A stretch of 64,000 nt of DNA from an uncultured Clostridia bacterium (lineage in GTDB: Bacteria; Bacillota; Clostridia; Lachnospirales; CAG-274), in assembly GCA_944384195.1 (NCBI GenBank), contig CALWSK010000002.1:186001-250000 (forward strand). The letters run 5' to 3'. Made by a program: the position numbers and the translations under genes. Of this stretch, positions 55,420 through 64,000 are shown piece by piece; positions within the stretch are counted from its first letter, which is position 1, and each line of letters opens with the position of its first letter. Below the pieces are notes generated by a model, which had not been told where the DNA came from, did no database searches, and saw nothing but the letters and a program-made list of their open reading frames with translations.

Positions 55420-55722
55420 ATGATAATAACAACTGATAATTATCAGGAAGCTTTAAAAACAGATAAAATATTAATTTTAGATTTTGCTACAAAAGCTTGT
55501 GTTCCTTGTGTTATACTAAAAGCTATTTTAGAAGAAATAGAAAGCGAAAATGAAAATATAACTATAGGGACTGTTTATATAGAAGATAACCAAGATATAG
55601 CTATAAAATTTGGTATTATGTCTGTTCCTAGTATGGTTATTATAAAAGATGGAAAGCTTATTAAAAAAATATCTGGATTAAAAGAAAAAAGCTATATAGA
55701 AAAAATTTTAAAAAAATTATAG
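55420..55722 (+). CDS. Thioredoxin-like protein with CVPC active site
   Basis: The 100-residue protein has the thioredoxin fold: ILILDFATKACVPCVILKAI with a CVPC redox pair at ~28-31 in place of WCGPC, the cis-proline region SVPSMVIIKDG and a C-terminal helix. The tryptophan before the first cysteine is replaced by alanine, so redox properties may differ from normal thioredoxin. Its neighbour is a CcdA-TlpA fusion, suggesting that it may be the cytoplasmic electron donor. Confidence 0.88.
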   Translation: MIITTDNYQEALKTDKILILDFATKACVPCVILKAILEEIESENENITIGTVYIEDNQDIAIKFGIMSVPSMVIIKDGKLIKKISGLKEKSYIEKILKKL

Positions 55723-55731
55723 GAGGTAAAA

Positions 55732-57009
55732 ATGCTTAATAATTTAGAGTTAAATCATATAAATTTTATTCTTGTATTTTTAGAAGGTATAATTTCTTTT
55801 TTATCTCCTTGTATTTTGCCCCTTATACCTATTTACATATCATATTTAGCAGGTGGAACTAAAAATATAACAGAAGATGGAACAATAATTTATAATAAAA
55901 AGACTGTATTTTTACATACTATATGTTTTATATTTGGTATATGTGCTACATTTTTTATTCTTGGGCTATCTTTTAGTTTTGTGGGACAATTTTTTAATAA
56001 ATATCAAACTATTTTTACTAGAATAAGCGCAATAATAATAATTTTATTAGGACTTTTTCAACTAGGTATATTTAAACTAAGTTTTTTACAACAAGAGAAA
56101 AAGTTAAATTTTGAAATTTCAGATAAGAATATAAATCCGTTAGTAGCTTTTGTTATGGGGTTTACTTTTAGCTTTGGGTGGACACCTTGTGTTGGACCTA
56201 GCTTATCTAGCGTATTAATACTTGCTTCTAGCTCTAAAGATGCAGTGCTTGGGAATATACTTATAGTGTTATATTCTTTAGGGTTTGTTATACCTTTTAT
56301 TTTACTTGGATTATTTACAACAAGTGTTTTAAACTTTTTTAATCAAAATCAAAAATTAATAAACTATACAGTAAAATTGAGCGGGATTATACTTATAATT
56401 ATAGGTGTTATAACAATGGTAGGTAGTTTTAATAAAAAATCTAAAAAGCCTACTCAAAATAAAGAAACTACAACAGAAGCTGTTACAGAGCAAACTACAG
56501 AACAAACTACAGAACAAACAGAAGATAACACTATAATAGATAAAAATCCACCAGCATATGATTTTACTTTAAAAGACCAATATGGTAATGAGCATACTTT
56601 ATCTGACTATAAAGGAAAGGTAGTATTTTTAAACTTTTGGGCTACTTGGTGCAATCCTTGTAAGATAGAAATGCCACATATAGAAAATATTTATAAAGAA
56701 TATGGGCTTAATAAAGAAGAGGTTGTTATACTTGGAGTTGCTAATCCTAAATCTGAAGAATATCCTTTTAATAATGATGAGCCAAAAGAAAAAATACTAC
56801 AGTTTATAGAAGAAAATGGATATACTTTTCCTATATTATTTGATGAAACAGGCGAGGTATTTTATAATTATTATATAAATTCTTTTCCTACTACATATAT
56901 GATAGATAAAGAAGGAAGAATTTTTGGCTATATACAAGGGGCTTTACCTAAAGAAACAATGATTAATATTATAGAGCAAACTTTAAATGCTAGCACGGAA
57001 GAAAAATAG
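55732..57009 (+). CDS. CcdA-type transmembrane electron carrier fused to a TlpA/ResA thioredoxin domain
   Basis: The 425-residue protein combines two functions usually on separate genes. Residues ~1-240 form a six-helix CcdA/DsbD-beta domain with the redox cysteines in SFLSPCILPLIPIYI and GWTPCVGPSLSS. A T/E-rich linker (repeats of TEQT, ~248-270) leads to an extracytoplasmic TlpA-like domain with FWATWCNPCKIEMPH (C307, C310). Electrons would pass from a cytoplasmic thioredoxin, perhaps the upstream gene, through CcdA to the outer domain, to reduce exported disulfides or a cytochrome/metal-maturation target. Confidence 0.93.
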   Translation: MLNNLELNHINFILVFLEGIISFLSPCILPLIPIYISYLAGGTKNITEDGTIIYNKKTVFLHTICFIFGICATFFILGLSFSFVGQFFNKYQTIFTRISAIIIILLGLFQLGIFKLSFLQQEKKLNFEISDKNINPLVAFVMGFTFSFGWTPCVGPSLSSVLILASSSKDAVLGNILIVLYSLGFVIPFILLGLFTTSVLNFFNQNQKLINYTVKLSGIILIIIGVITMVGSFNKKSKKPTQNKETTTEAVTEQTTEQTTEQTEDNTIIDKNPPAYDFTLKDQYGNEHTLSDYKGKVVFLNFWATWCNPCKIEMPHIENIYKEYGLNKEEVVILGVANPKSEEYPFNNDEPKEKILQFIEENGYTFPILFDETGEVFYNYYINSFPTTYMIDKEGRIFGYIQGALPKETMINIIEQTLNASTEEK

Positions 57010-57017
57010 GGGGAATT

Positions 57018-57626
57018 ATGGCTAAATTATATTTTAAATATGGCACTATGGACGCTTCTAAATCTGCCGATTTGCTTATGACGGTGCATAAATATGAGCA
57101 ACAAGGTAAAAACGTTTTATGTATGCGTCCTAATATAGATACTAGGACTAAAGAGGGATTTATAGAAAGTAGGGCGCTTGATTATAAGCATTCTTGTTAT
57201 TGTTTTAATGATGATGAAGATTTATATGATATTGTTTATAAAGAGCAAAAGGAAGTTAAATTAGATTGTTTGCTTATAGATGAGGCACAATTTATGACAA
57301 AAGCCCAAGTAGAAAATCTTGTCTTAGTAGTAGATACGTTGAAAATTCCAGTTATATGCTATGGTTTAAAAAATAGTTATATAAAAGGCGAGCTTTTTGA
57401 GGGGACTAAAGCCTTGTTATATTTTGCTGATAGTATACAAGAGGTTAAAAGTGTATGTCATTTTTGTAATAAAAAAGCTACTATGAACCTTCTTATACAA
57501 AATGATAAGCCAGTTAGAGAATCTAAAACAGGAAATGCAGTTGTAATAGGAGATACAAAGCAAAGTAGCTCCTATTATATATCAACTTGTAGAGAACATT
57601 ATTTTAATACGCCAGATTTAATTTAA
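57018..57626 (+). CDS. tdk: Thymidine kinase with variant P-loop
   Basis: Tdk salvages thymidine to dTMP. The 202-residue type II kinase has the nucleotide loop YGTMDASKSADLL, in which serine replaces the glycine of the usual GKS. The catalytic region is CLLIDEAQFMT, the lasso region follows, and zinc cysteines appear as CHFCNKKATM and STCREH. I recall related ASK-type loops in other clostridial kinases, so it is probably active. GGGGGAA precedes the ATG, and the gene follows the CcdA-TlpA fusion by 8 bp. Confidence 0.92.
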   Translation: MAKLYFKYGTMDASKSADLLMTVHKYEQQGKNVLCMRPNIDTRTKEGFIESRALDYKHSCYCFNDDEDLYDIVYKEQKEVKLDCLLIDEAQFMTKAQVENLVLVVDTLKIPVICYGLKNSYIKGELFEGTKALLYFADSIQEVKSVCHFCNKKATMNLLIQNDKPVRESKTGNAVVIGDTKQSSSYYISTCREHYFNTPDLI

Positions 57627-57639
57627 GGAGGAGTTAAAT

Positions 57640-58799
57640 TTCAATAATAGAAGAAATATTATACTATATCTTATATACATTTTATTATCTAGTATATCAT
57701 TTATATCAACATATATAAATTTATATTTGAAAGAAGCTTTTTCTTTTAGCTTATCAAATATAGGCTTGGTATTGTTTATATATCAAGCCACTAAATTTAT
57801 ATTTGAAATACCGACAGGAATTGTAGCCGATAAATATAGTAAGAAACTAAGTGTTATTATAGGAACTATTTTACAAATGTTATCCCTTATAATGTTGTTA
57901 TTAAATTTTAAAAGCCTTGTATTTATTAGTTTTTTTATAAAAGGTCTAGGGGATACCTTTATTTCTGGTAGCTTTGAAGCTATTTTTGTAAATTCTATAG
58001 ATGAAGATAAACTGATAAGGTTAAATTCCTTAGAAAGAATATTTTTCTATTTTGGAATAGGGATATCAAGCATATTAGGAGGCTTTGTAATAGGGCTTTT
58101 AGATTATAATATAATAGTTATATTGGATATAGTGGTGCTTATAGTTGTATTTATAATAGCTATTATGATAAAAGAAACTAAAGTAAAAGAACAAGATAAA
58201 GTTTTTAAAACGGCTATAAATACAATTTTTGAACAAAAGTTTTTAATTTGTTTTTTATTAATAGACTTAGTAACTGCTATTTCATTTATAAATATAGAAG
58301 ATTTTTATTCGACATTTCTTAGTAATTTAGGAGTTAATATAAAGATTATAGGTATTATTATAGCAATACAATTTTTTATATCATCTATCTTGGGATATTT
58401 TATTCATAGCTATTTTAAAAATATGAATAAGCTTAAGGTTTATATGATTTTTTCTATATTAAAAGTTATTTTTGCTATACTTATGTATTTAGGGACAAAT
58501 ATATTTTTTATACCTATATTTTATATATTAAGCACTATTTGTTTTTCACTTTTTGCACCTATAAAATATGAGATATTTCAATCTTGTATAAGTTCTAATA
58601 TACGTTCTACAGTATTATCTATAAAAGTCTTAGAATATCTTTAGGTGGTATAATATCTTATTTTATAGTATTTTTATTAGGTAAGTATTTATCTATAAGT
58701 AATATAAGTCTAATATTACTTATTATTACTTTTATATCTTATATAATTATAAATTCTATTTTATATAAAGATATTAAAAAATTTTATAAAAATAAATAG
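57640..58799 (+). pseudogene. MFS transporter, start lost and frameshifted
   Basis: A membrane transporter of the major facilitator superfamily (YLKEAFSFSLSNIGLVLFIY, EIPTGIVADKYSKK) runs in two frames. AAGGAGGAG (57625-57633) should lead to a start about 8 bp later, but codon 57640-57642 is TTC; a former TTG would fit. The first in-frame start codon is TTG 57727, after the first helix. The frame then ends in a stop at 58642-58644. One base shorter, the sequence continues in the next frame from about 58626 (SLRISLGGIISYFIVFLLGK...) to TAG 58797-58799. An A lost from an A-run at 58623-58626 explains it. The intact protein would have ~386 residues. Confidence 0.75.
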
Positions 58800-58886
58800 A
58801 AGATAAAAATAGTTTAAGGTTTTAGTGTTAAAATAATAAAATTTATTTTAAGGTTTTTGTAAAATATAAAGAAATGAGGAGATAAT

Positions 58887-59019
58887 TTGAAAAAAATTTT
58901 TTATACTAACATTTATAATGTGTTTTTTAGGACGAATTTCTGAAAATTTGTCTAATTATACATATTTAATACTAATGCCATTTGCTATTTTATTTTTTAT
59001 TATTAAAGATAAATATTAA
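58887..59019 (+). pseudogene. Small membrane protein, probably frameshifted
   Basis: GAGGAGA at ~58877 precedes TTG 58887, but that frame stops after 18 codons. Removing one A from the A7 run (58890-58896) joins the TTG to a frame reading KKFFILTFIMCFLGRISENL and then YLILMPFAILFFII, ending at TAA 59017-59019. The joined product would be ~43 residues with two hydrophobic segments. Alternatively a 33-codon ORF starts at ATG 58918. I do not recognise the family. Confidence 0.45.
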
Positions 59020-59039
59020 ATTTTATAAAATTAAAATAA

Positions 59040-59066
59040 GGATAGGGCAGATGCTCTATCCTTTTA
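59040..59066. terminator. Terminator between the small gene and the SSB-like gene
   Basis: GGATAGGGC (59040-59048) pairs with GCTCTATCC (59053-59061) with one wobble, followed by TTTTA. The minus-strand SSB-like gene ends 5 bp beyond, and A-rich DNA on the other side could let it act both ways. Confidence 0.78.
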
Positions 59067-59070
59067 TGTA

Positions 59071-59715
59071 TTATACTGCGTCTTTATTTTCTTCTATTTC
59101 TAAAACTTCTAATTTAGACACACTTATTTCATATGCTACTTTTTCTAAAATTTCGCCATTTTCAAGTTTCTTTTGGTAGTTTCTACTTTGCATACGTCCA
59201 CGAATTTTAATATTATTACCAACTTCTAAGGTATTAGCAAATTTTGCATTTCTTCCCCATATTATACAAGGGATATAGTCTGATTTATTATATGAACGAT
59301 TAACCGCAAGCAATATATCAGCAATTTCTCTTCCAAAAGGTGTTTTTCTATATACCGGTTTTTTGCATATAAAGCCATTTAGCGTAACTTGATTTGGATT
59401 TTTATTAGAATCTAAGTTAAGATTTATATTTTTGGCAAAAACTGTTAAAACAAGATGATTTTTACCATCTACTATATTATTATAAGAACGAATTTGTCCT
59501 TCTATTTCTATTAATGCTCCTATTTTAAAGTTTTCTTTATCTATAAGCCTTTCCGATACTGTTACAGGTAATATATCTATATTTTCACTAAGTCTTGAAG
59601 TTTCTATTTTAAAACTATAAAAAGCTTCGCCGTACATTTCGTGTGAGAATGTATAATCTGATACTATCTTTCCTATGAGTGTTATTATATTGTTTTGTCT
59701 TAAATCTGTTTGCAT
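59071..59715 (-). CDS. SSB-like protein with two tandem OB folds
   Basis: The 214-residue protein seems to hold two single-stranded DNA-binding (OB) domains. The C-terminal one (~107-195) is canonical: VTLNGFICKKPVYRKTPFGR, DILLAVNRSYNKSDYIPCII, WGRNAKFANTLEVGN. The N-terminal one (~5-100, ITLIGKIVSDYTFSHEMYGE, INLNLDSN at its end) is diverged. There is no acidic SSB tail for partner binding. It is probably an auxiliary SSB/PriB-type protein rather than the main one. AAGGAG precedes the ATG, and ligA lies upstream on the same strand. Confidence 0.82.
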   Translation of the reverse strand: MQTDLRQNNIITLIGKIVSDYTFSHEMYGEAFYSFKIETSRLSENIDILPVTVSERLIDKENFKIGALIEIEGQIRSYNNIVDGKNHLVLTVFAKNINLNLDSNKNPNQVTLNGFICKKPVYRKTPFGREIADILLAVNRSYNKSDYIPCIIWGRNAKFANTLEVGNNIKIRGRMQSRNYQKKLENGEILEKVAYEISVSKLEVLEIEENKDAV

Positions 59716-59842
59716 TAAAAATTTCTCCTTCCAGTAACTTAAATAATTTTAGGATTGTAACCTTTAATATATCTATTCTTCTAAATTAAAAAATATACAT
59801 AAAATATAAAAAAAATTTTAGACAAAATAAAAAAGACAAAAT

Positions 59843-59877
59843 AAAAAAGTCCCAATATAAATATAATATATTAGGAC
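59843..59877 (-). terminator. Rho-independent terminator after ligA
   Basis: On the minus strand an 11-bp stem (59877-59867 with 59859-59849, one wobble) is followed by a T6 run. It lies 8 bp past the ligA stop. Just beyond are two 14-bp tandem copies of GACAAAATAAAAAA (59821-59848). Confidence 0.85.
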
Positions 59878-59884
59878 AAAATAA

Positions 59885-61834
59885 TTATTTTATTAAATCT
59901 AAAAAGTCTTGTTCAGATATAATAGGTATATTAAGCTCTTTTGCTTTTTTATTTTTTGAAGAAGTAGAATTTTTATCATTATTTATAAGATAACTTGTAT
60001 TTTTAGATATAGAAGATGCTACTTTTCCATTTAAGCTTTCTATTTTTTCTACTAATTCTTTTCTATTTTTAAAATGTTTAAGGCTACCAGTTATTACAAA
60101 AATCTTATCATTTATAGGTGTATTTGTAGACTTACTTTCAGATGAAGAATATAAATTATCTTCAAAATTTAATAGAGGTAATATTTTATTTATAAGGCTT
60201 ATATTTTCTGTGTTTTCAAAATAAGACTTAACAGAAGAAGCCATAATTTCCCCAAAACCGTCTATAGCAAGTATATCATTTAAAGATGCATTTTTTATAT
60301 TATCTATAGAACCAAAGGTTTTAGATAAAAGCTTTGCATTACTAAGCCCAATATTTTCTATCCCAAGAGCGTAAATAAAATTAGCTAATTTTGTAGTTTT
60401 AGATTTTTGTATAGAGTTTATAAGATTTTGATAAGATCTTTCCCCAAAGCCTTGCATAGATATTATTTGTTCTTTATATTTTTCTAAATTATATATATCA
60501 TAAAAATTTTTTATAAATCCTTCGTTTATAAATTTTTCTATAGTTGCTTTAGAAAAATCTTCTACATTCATAGCGTCTCTAGATACATAGTGTACTATAG
60601 AATTTATAATTTTTGCTATACAATATGGATTTGTACATTTTAAAGCTAGGCCATCTCTTATTTTTATTATTTCGGCATTATGATTACAAGCAGGGCAAGT
60701 TTTAGGTATTTCTAGATTATCACTTTTAGTTAAATTTTCTGCTATTTGTGGAATAATCATATTAGCTTTATATACTTTTATGGTATCTCCAATTCCAAGC
60801 TTAAGATTTTTTATTATGCTTACATTATGAAGACTTGCTCTATTTACAGTAGTTCCTTCTAGTTCTACAGGTTCAAATATCGCCACAGGATTTATAAGCC
60901 CAGTCCTAGATGTGTTCCATTCTGCTTCTAGTAATGTAGTAGTTTCTAAATCATCGGCCCATTTAAAAGCTATAGAATCTTTAGGGAATTTAGAAGTATT
61001 ACCAAGGCTTTTACTATATTCTATATCATCAAAAGTAAGTACTAATCCATCTGTTGCAAATTTATTATTTTCTATATTTTTTTCAAATTCTAATACGCTA
61101 TCTTTTAGATTATCTTTAGATACAATTTTTCTATCTACTGTGTCAAAGCCAAGGCTTTCTAAAAAGTCTAGTTGGCTAGATTTTAGCTTAAATTCTTTAG
61201 AACATTTTACTAGAGAAAAAGCTAAAAAATTAACTTTTCTTTCTTTTGTAATTTCATTATTTAACTGTCTGACACTTCCGCTACAAAGATTTCTAGGATT
61301 TTTATATCTATCTTTTATATCTAGATTTTCATTTATTTTTTCAAAATTTTCAAAGGATATAACTGCTTCTCCACGTATTATAAGCTCATCTTCAAATGGA
61401 ATAGAAAGAGGGACATTTTCAAAAACCTTAAAATTATGCGTTATATCTTCTCCTATTTCTCCATTTCCACGTGTTACAGCACTATCTAACTTACCATTTT
61501 TATATTTTAATACTATAGTAAGTCCATCTAGTTTAAAAGAAAGCATTCCTACTTTATCGCCTAAAAAGCTTATTAGTTTGGCTATATCTTTAGTTTTATC
61601 TAAGGATAGCATTTTTTCGTCGTGCTTTACTTTTTTTAGCTGGGACAAAACTTTATAGCCCACTTCTTGAGTAGGGCTATTTGAAAGTATTATACCAGTT
61701 TGACTTTCTAAAGATACTAGCTCATCATATAGTTTATCGTATTCAAAATCAGACATAATCTCAAAGCTTTGACTATAATATGCTTTTCTAGCATTATTTA
61801 ATGTATCTACTAAATTTTTTATTTTATCTATCAT
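59885..61834 (-). CDS. ligA: NAD-dependent DNA ligase
   Basis: LigA seals nicks during replication and repair using NAD. I choose ATG 61834 (MIDKIKNLVDTLNNARKAYY) because AAGGAG is just upstream; an ATG at 61888 would add 18 atypical residues. The 649-residue protein has domain Ia (SDFEYDKLYDEL), the adenylated lysine in SFKLDG (K101), TRGNGEIGEDIT, RGEAVIS, and a four-cysteine zinc site (CPACN...CTNPYC). It also has helix-hairpin-helix motifs (GFGEIMASSV) and a C-terminal BRCT domain. The active-site context is SFKLDG instead of the common EPKIDG. Confidence 0.94.
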   Translation of the reverse strand: MIDKIKNLVDTLNNARKAYYSQSFEIMSDFEYDKLYDELVSLESQTGIILSNSPTQEVGYKVLSQLKKVKHDEKMLSLDKTKDIAKLISFLGDKVGMLSFKLDGLTIVLKYKNGKLDSAVTRGNGEIGEDITHNFKVFENVPLSIPFEDELIIRGEAVISFENFEKINENLDIKDRYKNPRNLCSGSVRQLNNEITKERKVNFLAFSLVKCSKEFKLKSSQLDFLESLGFDTVDRKIVSKDNLKDSVLEFEKNIENNKFATDGLVLTFDDIEYSKSLGNTSKFPKDSIAFKWADDLETTTLLEAEWNTSRTGLINPVAIFEPVELEGTTVNRASLHNVSIIKNLKLGIGDTIKVYKANMIIPQIAENLTKSDNLEIPKTCPACNHNAEIIKIRDGLALKCTNPYCIAKIINSIVHYVSRDAMNVEDFSKATIEKFINEGFIKNFYDIYNLEKYKEQIISMQGFGERSYQNLINSIQKSKTTKLANFIYALGIENIGLSNAKLLSKTFGSIDNIKNASLNDILAIDGFGEIMASSVKSYFENTENISLINKILPLLNFEDNLYSSSESKSTNTPINDKIFVITGSLKHFKNRKELVEKIESLNGKVASSISKNTSYLINNDKNSTSSKNKKAKELNIPIISEQDFLDLIK

Positions 61835-61894
61835 ACTAAATCTCCTTCCACACTTATATATATTAACATATAAAATATAAGGTTTCAAAGAAAT

Positions 61895-63040
61895 TTATTT
61901 TATAATATTAGCCCAATTTTTTAATATTTTATCCATATATGCTTTAAATGTTTGTTTAGAACTTTGTTCTTTTGTTAAGATATTTATTTCTTTTTCTAAT
62001 TTATCATTTATATATATTTTACATACTCCTACTTTTTGATTTTTATAGATTGGAGCTTCTATATTTTCTTGATATTCTAGTTTTATATCTATTTTGTCTT
62101 TTTCTTCATCTGATATAGGCAAAATAACGTCTTCTTCAAAATATAAAGCTATAGATTCTTTATCTCCTTTTATTACTTTTATGCTTTCTTTACAATCTTC
62201 TTTACTTAATATTTTTTCATATTTAAAGTTTTCAAATCCATAGTTTAATATAGCTTTAGTATCTATCCATTTTTGAGCCTTTCCTTTATCTCCCCAGCCA
62301 CTTCCAAGAACAACAGATATCAAAGTCATATCATCTCTAGTGGCAGAGCCTACAAAACAATGTCCGGCTTTTCCAGTATACCCAGTTTTTACACCATTTC
62401 CTCCAGAAAATTCTGATAATAGTCTATTTTTATTTACTAAATTATAGCTTGAAAGATTTGTCTTAAAGCTTACATTTTTTGTATTTATTATATCTTTAAA
62501 AGTATTATTTGAAAGGGCATATCTTGCTATTATAGCCATATCATATGCCGTAGAATGATGGTTTTCTCCATCTAGCCCATTAGGTGTTTGAAATACCGTA
62601 TCTTTAGCGCCTAGCTCTTTTGCCTTTTGTGTCATCATATTGCAAAAATTTTCTACAGAGCCTCCTATATGTTCTGCTATAGCTACGGCAGAGTCGTTGG
62701 CAGATTCTAACATAAGGGCATATAATAAGTCTTTTAATCTTATTTCTTCATTTACCTTTAGTTTCATTTTAACAGGTGGAGCTTTTGGAGGATTTTTACC
62801 TATTTTTACTATATCTTCAAGATTACCATTTTCTATAGCTAAAATAGCTGTCATTATCTTTGTAGTACTTGCCATAGCAAGTGGCATATTTTCTTCTTTG
62901 CCCCACAAAACTCGCCCAGTATTATAGTCTATAAGTATGCTTCCCTTAGCTTCTACTTTAGGCTCATCAGAGGCAAAAACATTTATATTAAAATTTATAG
63001 CAATAAAAAAAACTAAGAAAAATAAGCTAAATTTTTTCAT
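61895..63040 (-). CDS. D-alanyl-D-alanine carboxypeptidase (PBP5/DacF family)
   Basis: This low-molecular-weight penicillin-binding protein trims the terminal D-alanine of peptidoglycan stem peptides outside the membrane. The 381-residue protein has a signal peptide (~1-23, ending NVFAS). The three active-site motifs are S58-TT-K61 (ASTTKIMTA), S113-A-N115 (SANDSA) and K218-T-G220 (GVKTGYTG). The C-terminal PBP5-like domain ends in a probable amphipathic membrane anchor (AYMDKILKNWANIIK). The clostridial paralogues DacF, DacA and DacB cannot be separated here. Confidence 0.93.
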   Translation of the reverse strand: MKKFSLFFLVFFIAINFNINVFASDEPKVEAKGSILIDYNTGRVLWGKEENMPLAMASTTKIMTAILAIENGNLEDIVKIGKNPPKAPPVKMKLKVNEEIRLKDLLYALMLESANDSAVAIAEHIGGSVENFCNMMTQKAKELGAKDTVFQTPNGLDGENHHSTAYDMAIIARYALSNNTFKDIINTKNVSFKTNLSSYNLVNKNRLLSEFSGGNGVKTGYTGKAGHCFVGSATRDDMTLISVVLGSGWGDKGKAQKWIDTKAILNYGFENFKYEKILSKEDCKESIKVIKGDKESIALYFEEDVILPISDEEKDKIDIKLEYQENIEAPIYKNQKVGVCKIYINDKLEKEINILTKEQSSKQTFKAYMDKILKNWANIIK

Positions 63041-63106
63041 TTTATAACTCCTAACATTAATAAAATTTATAAACTTATTTTTCCCAGTTTGAAAAAAATT
63101 ATAATA

Positions 63107-63940
63107 TTATGAAAAACTTGTGATTAAAAAATATGCTATAACTATTATACCAAGTCCTATTCTATAATATCCAAAAGCTTTAAAGTTATTAGTTTTTATA
63201 TAGCTAACTAAAAACTTTATTGCAAATACTGATACTATAAAAGAAACAATCATACCAACAAGCATAACTTGGATTTCTATAGGTTGCCAGTTAAATCCAA
63301 ATTTAAGAATTTTAAGAGCACTAGCTCCAAACATAACTGGTATAGCTAAAAAGAATGTAAATTCTGTAGCCACCATTCTAGATGTACCTATTAGCATAGC
63401 TCCTATTATGGTAGCACCAGAACGTGATGTTCCTGGAACAAGAGCTAAAACTTGAAATAGTCCTATCATAAATGCTGTTTTATATGTAAGAGCATTTAGA
63501 CTATTTATTTTAAATGATTTATTTTTATGAGCATTTTCTATATATATAAATAGGACACCATATACAATAAGCATAGTAGCTACTGTTTGATAATTATAAA
63601 AAAGAGCGTCGATCTGGTCATCAAAAAGCAAGCCTATAACACCAGCAGGTATACAAGCTAAGATAACCTTGTACCATAATATATAAGTTTGTTTTTTCTG
63701 ACTTTTAGTTTTTGATTTTGAAAAGGGATTTAGTTTTTTAAAATATACAAGCATAACTGCTAATATAGCACCTAGCTGAATAACTACAAAAAACATTTCT
63801 TTAAACTGGGACGACAGATTAAGTTTTATAAATTGTTCAAACAAAATCATATGCCCAGTACTACTTATAGGTAACCATTCTGTGATGCCCTCTACTATGC
63901 CAAGAAAAATAGCTTTGATAATTTCAATAAAGTTTTGCAT
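63107..63940 (-). CDS. uppP: Undecaprenyl-diphosphatase
   Basis: UppP recycles the undecaprenyl lipid carrier by removing its terminal phosphate; extra copies give bacitracin tolerance. The 277-residue membrane protein has both catalytic motifs: [20 protein letters not shown] near the N-terminus and [17 protein letters not shown] in the second half. It has about eight hydrophobic segments. AAGGAGGA precedes the ATG. A minus-strand TATAAT at 63985-63990 is probably its -10, with the -35 beyond the window edge. Confidence 0.96.
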   Translation of the reverse strand: MQNFIEIIKAIFLGIVEGITEWLPISSTGHMILFEQFIKLNLSSQFKEMFFVVIQLGAILAVMLVYFKKLNPFSKSKTKSQKKQTYILWYKVILACIPAGVIGLLFDDQIDALFYNYQTVATMLIVYGVLFIYIENAHKNKSFKINSLNALTYKTAFMIGLFQVLALVPGTSRSGATIIGAMLIGTSRMVATEFTFFLAIPVMFGASALKILKFGFNWQPIEIQVMLVGMIVSFIVSVFAIKFLVSYIKTNNFKAFGYYRIGLGIIVIAYFLITSFS

Positions 63941-64000
63941 AAGTCCTCCTTTTATAAATAAATTATTAATTTTTATAGATTTTTATTATAACCTAAATTT

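Noticed and set aside
59821-59848. Two 14-bp tandem repeats as a repeat array
   Set aside because: Only two copies of a low-complexity A-rich unit; this is best explained by slippage. No CRISPR or satellite structure is present anywhere in the window.
60912-61658. A 248-codon ORF antisense to ligA
   Set aside because: Long open antisense frames are expected opposite lysine-rich low-GC genes. No ribosome site or motif supports it.

Overview
The window is chromosomal DNA from a very AT-rich, endospore-forming Firmicute. Strong poly-A/T bias, heavy use of ATA and AGA codons, AGGAGG-type ribosome sites and frequent TTG/GTG starts point to Clostridia. The sporulation genes yabP, yabQ and a PdaB-like deacetylase, an archaeal-type ProRS, a DUF1836 protein and the rimP-nusA-ylxR-ylxQ-infB-rbfA order fit Clostridia, probably the Lachnospirales side. 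The genus is inference. Nearly all of the window is ordinary core chromosome. I see no prophage, insertion sequence, CRISPR array, tRNA or rRNA.

Layout. 0-4.3 kb: the end of a sugar-type ABC ATPase, then a minus-strand biotin operon (bioY-bioB-bioD-bioA) behind a promoter overlapped by a BirA-like operator. 4.4-7.9 kb: a secreted two-repeat protein of unknown function and a sporulation-type polysaccharide deacetylase, with about 0.8 kb of AT-rich DNA between them. 8.0-11.1 kb: the main accessory patch. It holds a compact TxpA-like type I toxin-antitoxin locus and a YobI-like membrane P-loop NTPase gene broken by one in-frame stop. 11.1-13.5 kb: yabP-yabQ-divIC, convergent with tmcAL. 13.6-17.0 kb: class Ia ribonucleotide reductase nrdAB with two NrdR-like boxes. 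17.2-24.4 kb: rpsU-yqeY, then prmA-rsmE-cysteine desulfurase-thiI-DUF1836 (translation and tRNA thiolation), then a phosphohexomutase. 24.4-31.9 kb (minus): a chemoreceptor and the glycolytic cluster pgk-tpiA-gpmI-eno. 32-40 kb: small membrane proteins, a TPR protein, a two-gene unit of unknown function, a GGDEF-GGDEF-EAL protein and PspC. 40.2-44.9 kb: a structured leader, proS, a HAD phosphatase and an oxidoreductase-SCP2-membrane fusion. 45-52.8 kb: rimP-nusA-ylxR-ylxQ-infB-rbfA-nrnA-truB-ribF behind a leader with repeated hairpins. 53-54.3 kb (minus): infC-rpmI-rplT with an L20-type leader. 54.4-59 kb: tsaD, thioredoxin-like, CcdA-TlpA fusion, tdk, then two broken membrane-protein genes. 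59-64 kb (minus): a tandem-OB SSB-like protein, ligA, a D,D-carboxypeptidase and uppP.

The most interesting signal is the locus at 8.06-8.35 kb. A 25-residue membrane peptide with a TxpA-type N-terminus lies on a transcript whose predicted 5' end pairs with its 3' end, and whose Shine-Dalgarno is buried in a hairpin. A convergent antisense RNA, with its own promoter and terminator, overlaps its 3' UTR. Other items worth follow-up are an attenuator-like leader before proS, two genes whose Shine-Dalgarno is separated from the start codon by a hairpin, and the triple-domain fusion at 42.5 kb. All functional statements come from reading motifs; no database search or folding program was run.
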